A DNA stretch of 64,000 nucleotides from positions 186,001 to 250,000 of the forward strand of contig NZ_JANIET010000001.1 in the NCBI RefSeq assembly GCF_024506435.1. Direction: 5' to 3'. The notes beneath the pieces were generated by a model. The model was given only the letters and a program-made list of their open reading frames with translations, ran no database searches and was not told where the DNA came from. Source of the stretch: Pantoea trifolii (GTDB taxonomy: Bacteria > Pseudomonadota > Gammaproteobacteria > Enterobacterales > Enterobacteriaceae). The translations under genes and the position numbers were made by a program. The stretch's first letter is position 1. Each line of letters begins with the position of its first letter. Below, piece after piece: positions 1-10,524 of the stretch.

Positions 1-1
1 C

Positions 2-697
2 GGCAGCATCAACTCCACCATTCATCTGGAGGGCGACCGCAGCCCGATGCGCGGACGTGCCGATTTGCACGCGCGTAAGCTGCGTCTGCGTCAGCTGTTC
101 CCGGATGTCACCGCGATGCAGAACAGTTTGGGCCAGCTCAACGGCGATGCCTCGCTGAGCGGCACCGGCAATTCGGTGGCGGATCTGCTCGGCACCAGCA
201 ATGGCGAACTGAAGCTACTGATGAATGATGGCCTGATCAGTCGCAGCCTGATGGAGATTGCCGGACTGAACGTCGGTAACTATGTGGTAGGAAAGCTGTT
301 CGGCGATGATGAAGTGAAGATCAACTGCGCGGCGACCGATATGAATATTCGTCAAGGCTTAGCGACGCCGAAACTGTTCCTGCTGGATACCGAGAATGCG
401 GTGATCAACGTGACGGGCAACGTCAACTTCGCGAATGAACGCATGGACTTGTCGATCAATCCGGAGAGTAAAGGGATCCGCATCATCACGCTGCGTTCGC
501 CGCTGTATGTGCGCGGCACCTTTAAAAATCCGGATGCCGGGGTGAAAGCCGGACCGCTGATTGCACGCGGTGCCGCAGCGGTGGCGCTCGGGGCGGTGGT
601 TGCTCCCGCCGCCGCGTTGATCGCACTGATTTCGCCTAGCGATACTGACGACAATCAGTGCAGTAATGTGCTGCAGCAGATGAAGAATCAGAAGTAA
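2..697 (+). CDS. AsmA-family protein, C-terminal part (5' end outside window)
   Basis: The reading frame is open from base 2 to a TAA at 695-697, so the gene starts before the window and about 231 C-terminal residues are visible. The visible part has the repetitive beta-rich character of the AsmA C-terminal domain: a stretch beginning SLSGTG and ending near the NVGNYVVGKLFGDDEVKINC segment, then an alanine-rich hydrophobic patch close to the end. AsmA-like proteins are large envelope proteins anchored in the inner membrane and linked to phospholipid transport and outer-membrane homeostasis. Which paralogue this is (YhjG-like seems most likely) cannot be settled from the tail. The stop codon directly abuts the ppiC stop codon on the other strand. 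E. coli has ilvC in this position before ppiC, so this neighbour differs. Confidence 0.75.
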   Translation, partial: GSINSTIHLEGDRSPMRGRADLHARKLRLRQLFPDVTAMQNSLGQLNGDASLSGTGNSVADLLGTSNGELKLLMNDGLISRSLMEIAGLNVGNYVVGKLFGDDEVKINCAATDMNIRQGLATPKLFLLDTENAVINVTGNVNFANERMDLSINPESKGIRIITLRSPLYVRGTFKNPDAGVKAGPLIARGAAAVALGAVVAPAAALIALISPSDTDDNQCSNVLQQMKNQK

Positions 698-979
698 TCA
701 GTTACGCCACAGCACTTTGATGATGTGGTAACCAAAGGCGGTTTTCACCGGTCCGTAAGGCTGTAGCAGCGGACAGGAGAAGACCGCCTTATCAAATGCC
801 GGTACCATTTGTCCTTTACGGAACTCACCCAAATCACCGCCGTTGCGCCCGGATGGGCAGGTAGAGTGTTTCTTTGCCAGCTGCTGGAAGTTCGCCCCTT
901 TCTCAAGCTGCGATAGCAGGGATTTGGCCTGCGCTTCCTCTTTCACGAGGATATGTAAAGCCGCCGCGGTTTTCGCCAT
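698..979 (-). CDS. ppiC: peptidyl-prolyl cis-trans isomerase C (parvulin)
   Basis: This is a 93-residue single-domain parvulin, the same length as E. coli PpiC and nearly identical in sequence. Typical parvulin features are visible: LHILV with His9 at the N-terminus, [13 protein letters not shown] around residues 41-53, and FGYHIIKV near 82-89 at the C-terminus. It has no signal peptide, consistent with a cytoplasmic prolyl isomerase that speeds cis-trans isomerisation of Xaa-Pro bonds. It is divergent from rep (72 bases between starts) and convergent with the AsmA-family gene with no base between the two stops. Confidence 0.97.
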   Translation of the reverse strand: MAKTAAALHILVKEEAQAKSLLSQLEKGANFQQLAKKHSTCPSGRNGGDLGEFRKGQMVPAFDKAVFSCPLLQPYGPVKTAFGYHIIKVLWRN

Positions 980-1051
980 GATGAAGTCCTAATGTGTATA
1001 ATCCGGCCATTATAACCCTGTTTCTTTTGATCCCACTGAGCGAATTCCGTT

Positions 1052-3073
1052 ATGCGTTTAAACCCCGGCCAACAACGAGCTGTCGAATTTGTCACCGGTC
1101 CTTGTCTGGTGCTGGCCGGTGCTGGCTCGGGTAAAACCCGCGTGATCACCAACAAAATCGCCCACCTGATCCGCGAATGTGGCTATCAGGCGCGCCACAT
1201 CGCCGCCGTGACTTTTACCAATAAAGCCTCGCGCGAGATGAAAGAGCGTGTGGCGCAAACGTTGGGACGTAAAGAGGCGCGCGGATTGATGATTTCCACC
1301 TTCCATACACTTGGGCTGGAGATCATCAAACGCGAATACAAGGCGCTGGGAATGAAAGCCAGCTTCTCACTGTTCGACGATCAGGATCAGCTGGCTTTGC
1401 TCAAAGATCTAACCAAACAGTGGCTGGAAGAGGATAAAACGCTGTTACAGCAGCTGATTTCCACCATCTCCAACTGGAAGAACGATTTGGTCGATCCGCA
1501 GGGCGCAGCGGGTTTGGCGCAATCGCAGCGCGACCAGATTTTTGCGCACTGTTATCAGCTGTATGATCAACACCTGAAATCCTGCAACGTGCTGGATTTC
1601 GACGACTTAATCGCGCTGCCAACGCTGCTGCTGCAGCGCAATCACGAAGTGCGCGAACGCTGGCAGCAGCGCATTCGCTATCTGTTGGTGGATGAGTATC
1701 AGGATACCAACACCAGCCAATATGAGCTGGTGAAGCTGTTGGTGGGTGCGCGGGCGCGCTTTACCGTGGTGGGCGATGACGATCAGTCGATTTATTCGTG
1801 GCGCGGCGCGCGTCCGCAAAACCTGGTGCTGCTGCAACAGGATTTCCCGGCGCTGGAAGTGGTGAAGCTGGAGCAGAATTATCGCTCGACGCAGCGCATC
1901 CTGAAATCGGCCAACATCCTTATCGCCAACAATCCGCATGTGTTCGAGAAACGCCTGTTCTCAGAACTGGGGCAGGGCAGCGAGCTGAAGGTGCTGAGCG
2001 CTAATAACGAAGATCACGAAGCGGAACGCGTGGCGGGCGAACTGATCGCGCATCACTTCATCAACAAAACCGCCTACAAAGATTACGCCATTCTCTATCG
2101 CGGCAACCATCAGTCGCGGGTGTTTGAGAAGCAGCTGATGCAGAACCGTATTCCGTATCGTATCTCAGGCGGTACGTCGTTCTTCTCGCGTCCGGAAATC
2201 AAAGATTTGCTGGCCTACCTGCGTGTGCTGACCAATCAGGAAGATGACAGCGCGTTTCTGCGTATCGTGAATACGCCGCGCCGTGAGATTGGTCCGGCAA
2301 CGCTGCAAAAACTGGGCGAATGGGCCAACCTGCGCAATAAAAGCCTGTATAACGCCAGCTTCGATATGGGACTCGAACAAACGCTGAGCGGGCGCGGGCT
2401 CGAGCATTTGCAGCGCTTTACGCACTGGTTGAATGAGATCGTCCAGCTGACCGAACGTGAGCCGGTTAACGCAGTGCGCGACCTGATTCGCGGCATCGAC
2501 TACGAAAGCTGGCTGTTTGAAACCTCGCCCAGCCCGAAAGCGGCTGAGATGCGTATGAAGAACGTCAATCTGCTGTTCCAGTGGATGACCGAGATGCTGG
2601 AAGGCGATGAGCTGAACGAACCGATGACGCTGGCGCAGGTGGTGACGCGCTTTACGCTGCGCGACATGATGGAGCGCGGTGAGAGCGATGAGGAGCTCGA
2701 TCAGGTACAGCTGATGACGTTGCACGCCTCAAAAGGGCTGGAGTTCCCGTATGTCTATCTGGTCGGCATGGAAGAGGGCTTATTGCCGCACCAGAGCAGT
2801 ATCGATGAGAACAATATCGAAGAAGAGCGACGTCTGGCTTACGTGGGGATTACGCGAGCGCAGAAAGAGCTGACCTTTACGCTGTGCCGTGAACGCCGTC
2901 AGTACGGTGAGCTAATGCGCCCGGAACCGAGTCGCTTCCTGCTGGAGTTGCCGCAGGACGATGTGGTGTGGGAGCGCGAGAAAAAAGTGGTGAGCGCAGA
3001 AGAGCGCGTTAAGACCGGACAGACGCGCGTCGCCGGGTTAAGGGCGATGCTGGAGAATGCGAAGAAGGGTTGA
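1052..3073 (+). CDS. rep: ATP-dependent DNA helicase Rep
   Basis: The product is 673 residues, the same length as E. coli Rep, a superfamily 1A 3'-5' helicase that helps replication forks pass protein roadblocks and works in PriA/PriC-dependent restart. The Walker A motif AGAGSGKT is at residues 22-29, the Walker B/motif II VDEYQD is near 212-217, motif [16 protein letters not shown] near 240-252, and the C-terminal motifs LHASKGLEF and VGITRA are present. The start is the ATG at 1052, which gives the conventional N-terminus [15 protein letters not shown] at 997-1002 may be its -10 box, but no convincing -35 hexamer was seen. The gene ends just before a palindromic repeat element. UvrD at 32.9 kb is its paralogue. 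Confidence 0.98.
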   Translation: MRLNPGQQRAVEFVTGPCLVLAGAGSGKTRVITNKIAHLIRECGYQARHIAAVTFTNKASREMKERVAQTLGRKEARGLMISTFHTLGLEIIKREYKALGMKASFSLFDDQDQLALLKDLTKQWLEEDKTLLQQLISTISNWKNDLVDPQGAAGLAQSQRDQIFAHCYQLYDQHLKSCNVLDFDDLIALPTLLLQRNHEVRERWQQRIRYLLVDEYQDTNTSQYELVKLLVGARARFTVVGDDDQSIYSWRGARPQNLVLLQQDFPALEVVKLEQNYRSTQRILKSANILIANNPHVFEKRLFSELGQGSELKVLSANNEDHEAERVAGELIAHHFINKTAYKDYAILYRGNHQSRVFEKQLMQNRIPYRISGGTSFFSRPEIKDLLAYLRVLTNQEDDSAFLRIVNTPRREIGPATLQKLGEWANLRNKSLYNASFDMGLEQTLSGRGLEHLQRFTHWLNEIVQLTEREPVNAVRDLIRGIDYESWLFETSPSPKAAEMRMKNVNLLFQWMTEMLEGDELNEPMTLAQVVTRFTLRDMMERGESDEELDQVQLMTLHASKGLEFPYVYLVGMEEGLLPHQSSIDENNIEEERRLAYVGITRAQKELTFTLCRERRQYGELMRPEPSRFLLELPQDDVVWEREKKVVSAEERVKTGQTRVAGLRAMLENAKKG

Positions 3074-3095
3074 GTTCTCAGTCCGTGCTTGCAGT

Positions 3096-3216
3096 CCCCC
3101 TCCTCGGTCCTCCCCCATTAATGGGGGAGGAAGATGCTGCCACATGTCAGTGATGGAGCTGCATGTGGCAGCATCTCCTTCCCCCGCTTGCGGGGGAAGG
3201 TCGGGATGGGGGGCAG
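3096..3216. repeat. intergenic palindromic element with three nested hairpins
   Basis: Between rep and gppA lie a 20-base perfect palindrome at 3110-3129 (C-rich/G-rich arms around ATTAAT), 14-base inverted arms at 3133-3146 and 3162-3175, and a second hairpin at 3178-3199 with 10-base arms. The outer flanks, a C-rich run from 3096 and a G-rich run to about 3216, are also imperfect complements, so the whole 120 bases can fold as a multi-branched cruciform. No open reading frame of interest lies inside. It resembles the dispersed intergenic palindromic repeats of Enterobacterales, and could also protect or terminate the convergent rep and gppA transcripts. Confidence 0.7.
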
Positions 3217-3231
3217 CCAGCACATGCCAAA

Positions 3232-4716
3232 TCAGGAAATCGTCAATAACCAGTGCACGTACGACTGATAATGACTCTCCTGCTCCAGCAGCTCAGAACG
3301 CAATGGATGCACTTCGCGCCAACCGGCTGGCAGCGTCAAATGCAGCGCATCATCATCCGCCTGTAAACGCACGGCAGGCAAAGTGTCATCGCGACGACGG
3401 CTTGAGAAAATAATCGCTAAACGCAACAAACGGCTCAAACGCTCCGCCATGCGCGGCGGCACGGCGTTTTGTTGCGTCAGCAACGCCAGATCAATGCTGC
3501 CGCTTTGGTTCTGCAGCAGGCAAGCCAGCATTTTTTTCTGTGCGGGAGTGAAGCCAGGAAGATCGAGATGGCGAATCAGGTAAGCGGCATGCTGCGGTGC
3601 CTGACGGAAATCGACGCTCAGGCCAATTTCGTGGATGGAACAGGCGCTAAGTAGCAGATCACGACATCGGTTATCCAGCTTCCAGCTGCTGCTCACCTGA
3701 CGGAAGAAGCTCTCCGCCAACTGACGCACACGACCGGCCTGATCAATATCAATGGCAAAACGACGCTGCACGTTCTGCAATGTGCGGCTGCGGATATCGC
3801 GATCAACCGGCAGATGCAGCATGCCATACACTAAGCCTTCGCGCAGGGCGCCACCGGCCAGCGTCATACCTTCAATGCTCAGTTCCTGGAAGATAGCGAT
3901 GAGGATCGATAAACCGCTCGGGAACACTAAAGCGCGCTCCAGCGTCAATCCTTCAATTTCCAGCTCTTCCAGCTTGCCGCACTGAATTGCGCGTTGTTTC
4001 AACTGTTGCAGCTTGCTCAGGGTGATGCGCTCATCCATGCCCTGCGCCATCATAATTTCCTGCAACGCTTGTACGGTGCCTGACGCGCCGACACAGATTT
4101 GCCAGCCTTTCTCGCGCAGCGCAGCGGCCACCGGACGGATCATCTCGCGCGCGGCCAGTTCGGCCTGCTCAAAATTCTCTTTTGCCAGATGACGATCGCT
4201 GAAATAGCGTTCAAGCCAGGTTACGCAGCCCATCGACAAGCTGAACAGCGTGGTGGCATGCGAACCTTCGCCAGTCACCAGTTCGGTGCTGCCACCGCCG
4301 ATGTCGACCACTAAACGCTGATCGGAACCGCCGGTGGTATGCGCTACACCCTGATAAATCAGGCGTGCTTCCTCTTCGCCGCTGATGACATTCACCGCGC
4401 AGCCAAGAATCTGTTCAGCCGTTGTGAGGAAATCCTGCGCATTTTCAGCAAGGCGCAGCGTGGCGGTTGCCACCACGCGGATTTGTTCCGCAGGAATATC
4501 CTGTAGCTGTTCGGAGAACAACTTCAGGCACTGCCAGCCGCGTTGCATCGCCTCGGCAGAGAGATGATTCGCTTTGTCGAGGCCAGCCGCCAGACGCACT
4601 TTGCGCTTTATCCGCGCGACGGTCTGAATGCTGCCAGACACCTCGCGCACCACCAACATATGAAAGCTGTTAGAACCTAAATCAATCGCTGCATAAAGTG
4701 ACGATGCGCTTAGCAT
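3232..4716 (-). CDS. gppA: guanosine-5'-triphosphate,3'-diphosphate pyrophosphatase (GppA)
   Basis: GppA converts pppGpp to ppGpp and belongs to the exopolyphosphatase/GppA branch of the actin-like ATPase superfamily. The ATG at 4716 gives 494 residues, exactly the E. coli length. A longer open frame continues upstream to 4848 but runs into rhlB and has no homology. Visible motifs are DLGSNSF (12-18), SGEEEARL (112-119) and DIGGGSTEL (138-146) of the phosphate-binding fold, then a helical C-terminal HD-like region with HEIGLSVDF. It lies 7 bases downstream of the rhlB stop, so rhlB-gppA form one transcription unit. Confidence 0.97.
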   Translation of the reverse strand: MLSASSLYAAIDLGSNSFHMLVVREVSGSIQTVARIKRKVRLAAGLDKANHLSAEAMQRGWQCLKLFSEQLQDIPAEQIRVVATATLRLAENAQDFLTTAEQILGCAVNVISGEEEARLIYQGVAHTTGGSDQRLVVDIGGGSTELVTGEGSHATTLFSLSMGCVTWLERYFSDRHLAKENFEQAELAAREMIRPVAAALREKGWQICVGASGTVQALQEIMMAQGMDERITLSKLQQLKQRAIQCGKLEELEIEGLTLERALVFPSGLSILIAIFQELSIEGMTLAGGALREGLVYGMLHLPVDRDIRSRTLQNVQRRFAIDIDQAGRVRQLAESFFRQVSSSWKLDNRCRDLLLSACSIHEIGLSVDFRQAPQHAAYLIRHLDLPGFTPAQKKMLACLLQNQSGSIDLALLTQQNAVPPRMAERLSRLLRLAIIFSSRRRDDTLPAVRLQADDDALHLTLPAGWREVHPLRSELLEQESHYQSYVHWLLTIS

Positions 4717-4723
4717 GGTGTGC

Positions 4724-6019
4724 TTAACCCGAACGTTTACGGTTGCTATTGCGCGGCGCGCCGCTCCGACGGTTATTGTTGTTCCCGCCACGGCGTGGAC
4801 CGTTTCCTGAACGACTGCGTTGCAGACGCTTCGGCGGTGGCAGTTCATTCAGTAAGGCATCGCTGTTGTACTTGCTCACCGGAATACCGTGACCGATGTA
4901 CTCTTCGATTGCCGGCAGGTTCAGCGCGTACTCTTCGCATGCCAGGCTAATGGAGTGACCGCTGGCGCCCGCGCGGCCAGTGCGGCCGATACGGTGAACG
5001 TAGTCTTCGCGATCGTCAGGCAGATCGTAGTTGAACACATGCGTGACGGCAGGAATGTGCAGACCACGTGCCGCGACGTCGGTGGCAACCAGGATATCCA
5101 CATCGCCTTTGGTGAAGTCGTCGAGAATACGCAGACGTTTTTTCTGCGCCACATCACCGGTCAGCAGACCCACGCGATGACCATCGGCAGCAAGATGGCC
5201 CCAAATGTCTTCGCAGCGGTGCTTGGTGTTAGCAAAGATGATGGCGCGATCTGGCCACTCTTCTTCTACCAACGTCTGCAGCAAGCGCATTTTCTCTTCA
5301 TTCGAAGGATAGAAAAGCTCTTCTTTAATGCGGTGGCCGGTTTTCTGCTCAGGCTCAACTTCCACGTATTCGGCGTTGTTCATGTGCTCAAATGCCAGTT
5401 CACGCACGCGGTAAGACAAGGTCGCAGAGAACAGCATACTCAGGCGTTGGGTGGCCGGCGGCATGCGGCGGAACAGCCAACGAATGTCTTTAATAAAGCC
5501 GAGATCGAACATGCGATCGGCTTCATCCAGCACAACAACCTGAATCGCGCCCAGGTTGACATGGTTCTGCTTGGCGTAGTCGATCAGACGTCCGGTGGTG
5601 CCCACCAGAATATCGACACCATCAGCCAGCACTTTCAGCTGTTTATCGTAGCCGTCGCCACCATAAGCCAGGCCCAGCTTTAAGCCAGTGACCTTCGCTA
5701 ATGGTTCAGCATCGGCATGGATTTGTACGGCGAGCTCACGCGTCGGGGCCATGATCAGCGCACGTGGCTGATTAGTCTGGCGACCTTCTGCGGCAGGATG
5801 AGAAAGAAGATAATGAAACGTTGACGTAAGGAACGCCATCGTTTTGCCGGTACCGGTTTGCGCCTGACCCGCAACATCACGCCCTGTAAGCGTAAGAGGC
5901 AACGCGAGCGCCTGAATAGGCGTGCAGTGGCTAAAGCCTTTAGTATCAAGGGCTTCTATCACCTGAGGGTGCAGGGCGAAGTCGGAAAACTTCTGTTCAG
6001 TTAAGTGTGTTTTGCTCAT
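4724..6019 (-). CDS. rhlB: ATP-dependent RNA helicase RhlB
   Basis: This 431-residue DEAD-box helicase is the RNA-unwinding subunit of the RNA degradosome, where it feeds structured mRNA to PNPase with RNase E. Visible motifs are the Q-motif region GFSHCTPIQ (28-36), motif I AQTGTGKT (53-60), APTREL near 91-96, DEAD at 165-168, SAT, and [10 protein letters not shown] in the second RecA domain. The last 35-40 residues are rich in Arg, Asn and Gly, as in other RhlB proteins. The protein is about ten residues longer than E. coli RhlB, mostly in this tail. It is divergent from trxA, with 117 bases between the two starts, and is followed by gppA. Confidence 0.97.
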   Translation of the reverse strand: MSKTHLTEQKFSDFALHPQVIEALDTKGFSHCTPIQALALPLTLTGRDVAGQAQTGTGKTMAFLTSTFHYLLSHPAAEGRQTNQPRALIMAPTRELAVQIHADAEPLAKVTGLKLGLAYGGDGYDKQLKVLADGVDILVGTTGRLIDYAKQNHVNLGAIQVVVLDEADRMFDLGFIKDIRWLFRRMPPATQRLSMLFSATLSYRVRELAFEHMNNAEYVEVEPEQKTGHRIKEELFYPSNEEKMRLLQTLVEEEWPDRAIIFANTKHRCEDIWGHLAADGHRVGLLTGDVAQKKRLRILDDFTKGDVDILVATDVAARGLHIPAVTHVFNYDLPDDREDYVHRIGRTGRAGASGHSISLACEEYALNLPAIEEYIGHGIPVSKYNSDALLNELPPPKRLQRSRSGNGPRRGGNNNNRRSGAPRNSNRKRSG

Positions 6020-6136
6020 AGTGTGGTAGAATATCAGCTTACTAGCGCTTTACGAAAGCGTATCCGATGAAATAAAGTCAACCTACGTTGGTATCATTTC
6101 CGCCAATTCGCCAGGCGCAATCTTTTGGAGTTAAAC

Positions 6137-6469
6137 ATGAGCAGCGATAAGATCGTTCACTTGACCGATGACAGTTTCGACACAGACGTACTGAAAGCAG
6201 ACGGTGTCACTCTGGTTGATTTCTGGGCTGAATGGTGTGGTCCTTGCAAAATGATCGCCCCAATTCTCGACGAAGTCGCAGAAGAGTACGAAGGTAAACT
6301 TACCATCGCTAAGTTGAATATTGATGACAACCCGGGTACGGCGCCGAAATACGGCATCCGCGGTATCCCAACTCTGCTGCTGTTCAAGAACGGCGAAGTG
6401 GCGGCAACCAAGGTTGGCGCACTGTCTAAAGGACAGTTGAAAGAGTTCCTGAACGCCAACCTGGCCTAA
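6137..6469 (+). CDS. trxA: thioredoxin 1
   Basis: Thioredoxin 1 is the general cytoplasmic dithiol reductant (ribonucleotide reductase, PAPS reductase, methionine sulfoxide reductase). The 110-residue product carries the WCGPCK active site with cysteines 34 and 37, and the cis-proline loop GIPT. The start is the ATG at 6137, with a GGAG ribosome-binding site at 6127-6130. An upstream in-frame TTG at 6125 lies over that site and is not used. It has one extra serine after the start compared with E. coli. It lies between rhlB and rho, as in other enterobacteria. Confidence 0.98.
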   Translation: MSSDKIVHLTDDSFDTDVLKADGVTLVDFWAEWCGPCKMIAPILDEVAEEYEGKLTIAKLNIDDNPGTAPKYGIRGIPTLLLFKNGEVAATKVGALSKGQLKEFLNANLA

Positions 6470-6814
6470 GCCCAGCAGGGTGTTTGTTCGGCAGTGGTGA
6501 ATTTTTTCGCCACTGCTGGACGTCTCACTTTAAGCGTGTTAAGTTGAGTTCACTGCATTACGCTCTTACCTTGTAGTTTGCATCTAAGTTTTCCCTTGTC
6601 AGACCCTACTCGCAATGAACGTTATCGTGGTTTGGCAATCTGATGACTAGCACATTCGGCATCATCTTTCGACCGTCTCCTCGTTTCCTATCGCCACATC
6701 TGACGATAATCGTCGAGCTGAGTTGAAAAAGAGCCATTAACAGGCATGGAATTTTTGCCATACCACTCACGACAATCATTTCGAGAATTACCCCGAGTTT
6801 AAGAACCCATCACT
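6470..6814 (+). promoter_or_regulatory. trxA-rho intergenic region, rho leader
   Basis: This 345-base stretch holds no convincing gene. A stem-loop with a 10-base stem and one mismatch lies at about 6491-6516, shortly after trxA, but no T-run follows it. The remainder is pyrimidine-rich and poorly structured, as expected of the rho leader, where Rho limits its own synthesis by early termination (known in E. coli). The E. coli leader peptide gene rhoL is not recognisable. An 11-codon frame at 6615-6650 has no clear ribosome-binding site and is not called. Confidence 0.5.
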
Positions 6815-8074
6815 ATGAATCTTACCGAATTAAAGAATACGCCGGTTTCTGAGCTGATTACCCTCGGCGAAAATATGGGGCTGGAAAACCAGGCGCGTAT
6901 GCGCAAGCAGGATATTATTTTCTCTATCCTGAAACAGCACGCAAAAAGCGGCGAAGACATCTTTGGTGATGGTGTGCTGGAGATATTGCAGGACGGATTT
7001 GGTTTCCTCCGTTCTGGAGATAGCTCCTACCTCGCCGGTCCCGATGATATCTACGTCTCTCCTAGCCAAATCCGCCGTTTCAACCTCCGCACTGGTGACA
7101 CCATTTCTGGCAAGATTCGCCCGCCAAAAGAAGGTGAACGCTACTTTGCGCTGTTGAAAGTTAACGAAGTTAACTACGACAAGCCGGAAAACGCGCGTAA
7201 TAAGATTCTGTTCGAAAACCTTACGCCGCTGCACGCCAGCAAGCGTATGCGTATGGAACGCGGTAATGGCTCGACTGAAGACCTGACTGCACGCGTGCTG
7301 GATCTGGCTTCTCCGATTGGTCGTGGTCAACGTGGTCTGATTGTGGCGCCGCCGAAAGCGGGTAAAACCATGCTGCTGCAGAACATCGCGCAGAGCATCG
7401 CTTACAACTATCCAGATTGCCTGCTGATGGTGCTGCTGATTGACGAACGTCCAGAAGAAGTGACCGAGATGCAGCGTCTGGTTAAAGGTGAAGTTATCGC
7501 TTCGACCTTTGATGAGCCAGCATCACGTCACGTGCAGGTTGCTGAGATGGTGATCGAGAAGGCCAAGCGCCTGGTTGAGCACAAGAAAGACGTGATCATC
7601 CTGCTTGACTCCATCACGCGTCTGGCGCGTGCCTACAACACCGTGGTTCCAGCATCAGGTAAAGTCCTGACCGGTGGTGTGGATGCCAACGCCTTGCATC
7701 GTCCGAAGCGTTTCTTCGGTGCGGCACGTAACGTGGAAGAGGGCGGCAGCCTGACCATCATCGCGACCGCGCTGGTTGATACCGGTTCGAAGATGGACGA
7801 AGTGATTTACGAAGAGTTTAAAGGTACAGGTAACATGGAATTGCACCTCTCGCGTAAAATCGCTGAGAAGCGTGTATTCCCAGCGATTGATTACAATCGT
7901 TCCGGTACCCGTAAAGAAGAGTTGCTCACCACTCAGGAAGAGCTGCAAAAAATGTGGATCCTGCGCAAAATCATCCATCCAATGGGTGAAATCGACGCGA
8001 TGGAGTTCCTCATCAACAAACTGGCCATGACCAAAACCAACGACGAATTCTTCGATATGATGAAGCGTTCCTAA
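6815..8074 (+). CDS. rho: transcription termination factor Rho
   Basis: Rho is the hexameric RNA-dependent ATPase that terminates untranslated transcripts. The product is 419 residues, the E. coli length. Visible parts are the N-terminal helical and cold-shock-like RNA-binding domain (1-130, with GFGFLRS and [10 protein letters not shown]), Walker A APPKAGKT at 178-185, the Q-loop and R-loop region around [12 protein letters not shown], and the invariant C-terminus ending DMMKRS. The gene is preceded by a long leader and followed by a strong intrinsic terminator. Confidence 0.99.
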   Translation: MNLTELKNTPVSELITLGENMGLENQARMRKQDIIFSILKQHAKSGEDIFGDGVLEILQDGFGFLRSGDSSYLAGPDDIYVSPSQIRRFNLRTGDTISGKIRPPKEGERYFALLKVNEVNYDKPENARNKILFENLTPLHASKRMRMERGNGSTEDLTARVLDLASPIGRGQRGLIVAPPKAGKTMLLQNIAQSIAYNYPDCLLMVLLIDERPEEVTEMQRLVKGEVIASTFDEPASRHVQVAEMVIEKAKRLVEHKKDVIILLDSITRLARAYNTVVPASGKVLTGGVDANALHRPKRFFGAARNVEEGGSLTIIATALVDTGSKMDEVIYEEFKGTGNMELHLSRKIAEKRVFPAIDYNRSGTRKEELLTTQEELQKMWILRKIIHPMGEIDAMEFLINKLAMTKTNDEFFDMMKRS

Positions 8075-8136
8075 GTTGCGATCGGCGAGTCGCTAAGCCA
8101 AGCGGTGATTCGCACAATTTGCCAGGAAATATTGCT

Positions 8137-8168
8137 AACGCCACGTCTTAACGTGGCGTTTTTTATTT
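8137..8168 (+). terminator. intrinsic terminator of rho
   Basis: A perfect 10-base stem (8137-8146 with 8151-8160) closed by the loop CTTA is followed by a T-rich tract beginning at 8159. It separates rho from the enterobacterial common antigen operon. Confidence 0.9.
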
Positions 8169-8175
8169 ATGGGCA

Positions 8176-8208
8176 TTAGGATTAGCGCAGTCAGGAAGCT
8201 TTTATAAT
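8176..8208 (+). promoter_or_regulatory. candidate promoter of the common antigen operon
   Basis: A perfect TATAAT at 8203-8208 lies 130 bases before the wecA start and after the rho terminator. Upstream hexamers are weak: ATTAGC at 8181-8186 would give a 16-base spacer. It is the best -10 box in the rho-wecA gap and is oriented toward wecA. Confidence 0.4.
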
Positions 8209-8337
8209 GACTGTGGCAGAGATGCGTTTGTTTTTTCAACAATCAGGCTTTTCTGCAGCAGAATTCGGAATAGGGATATGCGGCAATGGCGGGTGTTTTG
8301 CATATTGTTGTCCACGATTTTAGCTGAGAGCATTAAT

Positions 8338-9438
8338 GTGAATTTACTCACTATGAGTACAGAGCTTGGTCTAACTTTTCTTTTTTCTTTGGCCTTTATC
8401 TTCATCGCTCGAAAAGTAGCGAAAAAGATAGGGTTGGTAGATAAGCCAAACTTAAGGAAAAGACATCAGGGTGTTATTCCTTTAGTTGGTGGGATCTCTG
8501 TTTATGCAGGCGTCTGTTTTGCTTTTATGATTACAAAATCCTATATGCCGAACGGGTTTCTCTACCTGATATGTGCTGGCATTTTGGTTCTGGTTGGTGC
8601 TCTTGATGACCGTTTCGACATTAGCGTTAAATTTCGTGCCTTCGTACAGGCGGTAATTGCTGTTGTCATGATGGTAGGCGCCAAGTTATATCTCCTGAGC
8701 CTTGGATTTATTGTTGGTCCGGTTGAATTTATCGTTGGGCCTTTTGGATACGTACTTACCCTTTTTGCCGTCTGGGCCGCAATTAATGCATTCAATATGG
8801 TTGATGGTATTGATGGCTTACTTGGCGGCCTTTCATGTGTCACCTTTGCCGCTATGGGCATCATCCTTTATTTTGATGGGATGTTTAGTCTTGCGATGTG
8901 GTGCTTTGCCATGATTGCAGCCACCATCCCTTACATACTTCTTAATCTGGGATTTCTCGGACGACGTTATAAGGTCTTCATGGGTGATGCTGGCAGCACC
9001 ATGATAGGTTTTACGATTATTTGGATATTGTTAGAAACGACTCAAGGGCTTAGCCATCCGATAACACCGGTTACTGCGCTCTGGCTCATCGCCATACCTT
9101 TGATGGACATGATAGCGATTATGTACCGTCGCTTACGTAAAGGGATGAGTCCTTTTTCTGCAGACAGGCAACATATTCACCATCTCATCATGCGAGCGGG
9201 ATTTTCGTCCCGACAGGCTTTTTTACTCATTACCGTTGCAGCCGCATTATTAGCGGGTATTGGCGTATTAGGTGAATATCTCGCTTTCATTCCAGAATGG
9301 GTCATGCTCGTCCTTTTCTTAATGGCATTCCTTCTTTATGGCTATTGCATCAAGCATGCCTGGCGGATGGCACGTAGATTGCGTCGCTTAAAACGTCGAT
9401 GGAATAAGGCCACTTCTGGCAATAATTACTCCAGGTAA
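8338..9438 (+). CDS. wecA: UDP-GlcNAc:undecaprenyl-phosphate GlcNAc-1-phosphate transferase
   Basis: WecA starts enterobacterial common antigen (and many O-antigens) by moving GlcNAc-1-P from UDP-GlcNAc to undecaprenyl phosphate in the inner membrane. The GTG at 8338 is chosen because it gives 366 residues with N-terminus (f)MNLLT, as in E. coli (367), with GAGAG at 8325-8329 as the ribosome-binding site. An ATG at 8353 and an in-frame upstream ATG at 8278 are alternatives. Catalytic DD (about 90-91), NMVDGIDG (about 153-160), MGDAGS and the cytoplasmic HIHH motif are visible among roughly eleven membrane segments. The gene is visibly more AT-rich than the following wec genes. Confidence 0.97.
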   Translation: MNLLTMSTELGLTFLFSLAFIFIARKVAKKIGLVDKPNLRKRHQGVIPLVGGISVYAGVCFAFMITKSYMPNGFLYLICAGILVLVGALDDRFDISVKFRAFVQAVIAVVMMVGAKLYLLSLGFIVGPVEFIVGPFGYVLTLFAVWAAINAFNMVDGIDGLLGGLSCVTFAAMGIILYFDGMFSLAMWCFAMIAATIPYILLNLGFLGRRYKVFMGDAGSTMIGFTIIWILLETTQGLSHPITPVTALWLIAIPLMDMIAIMYRRLRKGMSPFSADRQHIHHLIMRAGFSSRQAFLLITVAAALLAGIGVLGEYLAFIPEWVMLVLFLMAFLLYGYCIKHAWRMARRLRRLKRRWNKATSGNNYSR

Positions 9439-9464
9439 GTAAGTGCCTAAATAAGGATTTTGTT

Positions 9465-10514
9465 ATGACCTCTGTCGTTGTGGAGAACGAACTGGATATG
9501 CGTGGCCTAGGCTGCACGCTCTGGCGTGGTAAACGCTGGATAATCGGCTTGGCGCTGCTGTTTGCGCTGGTCGCCTGGCTGGCATCGATGTTAATGAAGC
9601 AAGCGTGGAGCACCACGGCGGTGACCGATCGTCCAACGGTGAATATGTTGGGTGATTTCTTCGTGCAGCAACAATTCCTTAATAATCTGGATGTGCGCAC
9701 TAATACGCTCAATCTAAGCTCGCCAGCCCCAACCGTGATGGATGAGGTTTATCAGGAGTTCACCATGCAGCTGGCATCCTGGGATACGCGTCGTGATTTC
9801 TGGCAGCAGACTGAATACTTCAAAGGTCGTAAAAGCGGTAACGCGCACAACGATGCGGCGCTGCTCGACGACTTAATCACCAACATCCAGTTCACCGCTG
9901 CCGACCCGGCGCGCAATATCTTAGATAACATCAAGCTGGTCGCTGAAACCGCCAGCGATGCCAACAATCTGCTGCGTCAATATATTGCCTACGCCAGCGA
10001 ACGTGCGGCGCGTCATCTGAATGCGGAACTAAAAGGTGCCTGGCAGGCGCGCAGCGTGCAGTTGGCGTCGCAGGTTAATCGCCAGCAGGAAGTGGCGCAG
10101 GCGGTATTTGAACGACAACGCCAGCGCATCGAGCAGGCGCTGAAAGTGGCGAGCGAGCAGGGCATCAAAGAGAACCGCGCACCGGCAACCGGCGAGGCGC
10201 TGCCAGACAGCGATCGTTTCCTGCTCGGGCAGCAAATGCTGCAGGCGCAACTCGACACTTTACAAGCCAGCGGACCTGCTTACGATTTAAGCTATGATCA
10301 AAACAAAGCGATGCTGAGTACGCTGCAGGCCGGGCCGCGTCTGGATCAACAATTCCAGACTTACCGCTACTTGCGCACCCCGGAAGAGCCGGTGTCGCGC
10401 GACAGTCCGCGCCGCCCGTTTATGATGATCATGTGGGGCGTGATTGGCGCGCTGGTCGGTGCGGGAGTGGCGCTGGTGCGTCGTCCGCGTTCAACGTTAG
10501 CAACGAGCCATTAA
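9465..10514 (+). CDS. wzzE: ECA polysaccharide chain-length modulator
   Basis: WzzE is a polysaccharide co-polymerase class 1 protein that sets the modal length of common antigen chains. The 349-residue product has an N-terminal membrane segment (about 30-50), a long periplasmic helical domain, and a C-terminal membrane segment preceded by the proline-rich [16 protein letters not shown] motif typical of Wzz proteins. The start is the ATG at 9465, 27 bases after wecA. The first dozen residues are shorter and different from E. coli; the match begins at ENELDMRGL. Confidence 0.95.
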   Translation: MTSVVVENELDMRGLGCTLWRGKRWIIGLALLFALVAWLASMLMKQAWSTTAVTDRPTVNMLGDFFVQQQFLNNLDVRTNTLNLSSPAPTVMDEVYQEFTMQLASWDTRRDFWQQTEYFKGRKSGNAHNDAALLDDLITNIQFTAADPARNILDNIKLVAETASDANNLLRQYIAYASERAARHLNAELKGAWQARSVQLASQVNRQQEVAQAVFERQRQRIEQALKVASEQGIKENRAPATGEALPDSDRFLLGQQMLQAQLDTLQASGPAYDLSYDQNKAMLSTLQAGPRLDQQFQTYRYLRTPEEPVSRDSPRRPFMMIMWGVIGALVGAGVALVRRPRSTLATSH

Positions 10515-10524
10515 GAGAAGCCAC

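Noticed and set aside
3057..3413. 118-codon open frame running from the end of rep through the palindromic element into gppA
   Set aside because: The translation is low-complexity sequence from the repeat and an antisense part of gppA.
4889..5683. 264-codon open frame antisense to rhlB
   Set aside because: It is a shadow of the conserved helicase gene with no ribosome-binding site or homology.
6615..6650. 11-codon open frame in the rho leader as a rhoL candidate
   Set aside because: It has no clear ribosome-binding site and no resemblance to the E. coli RhoL peptide.
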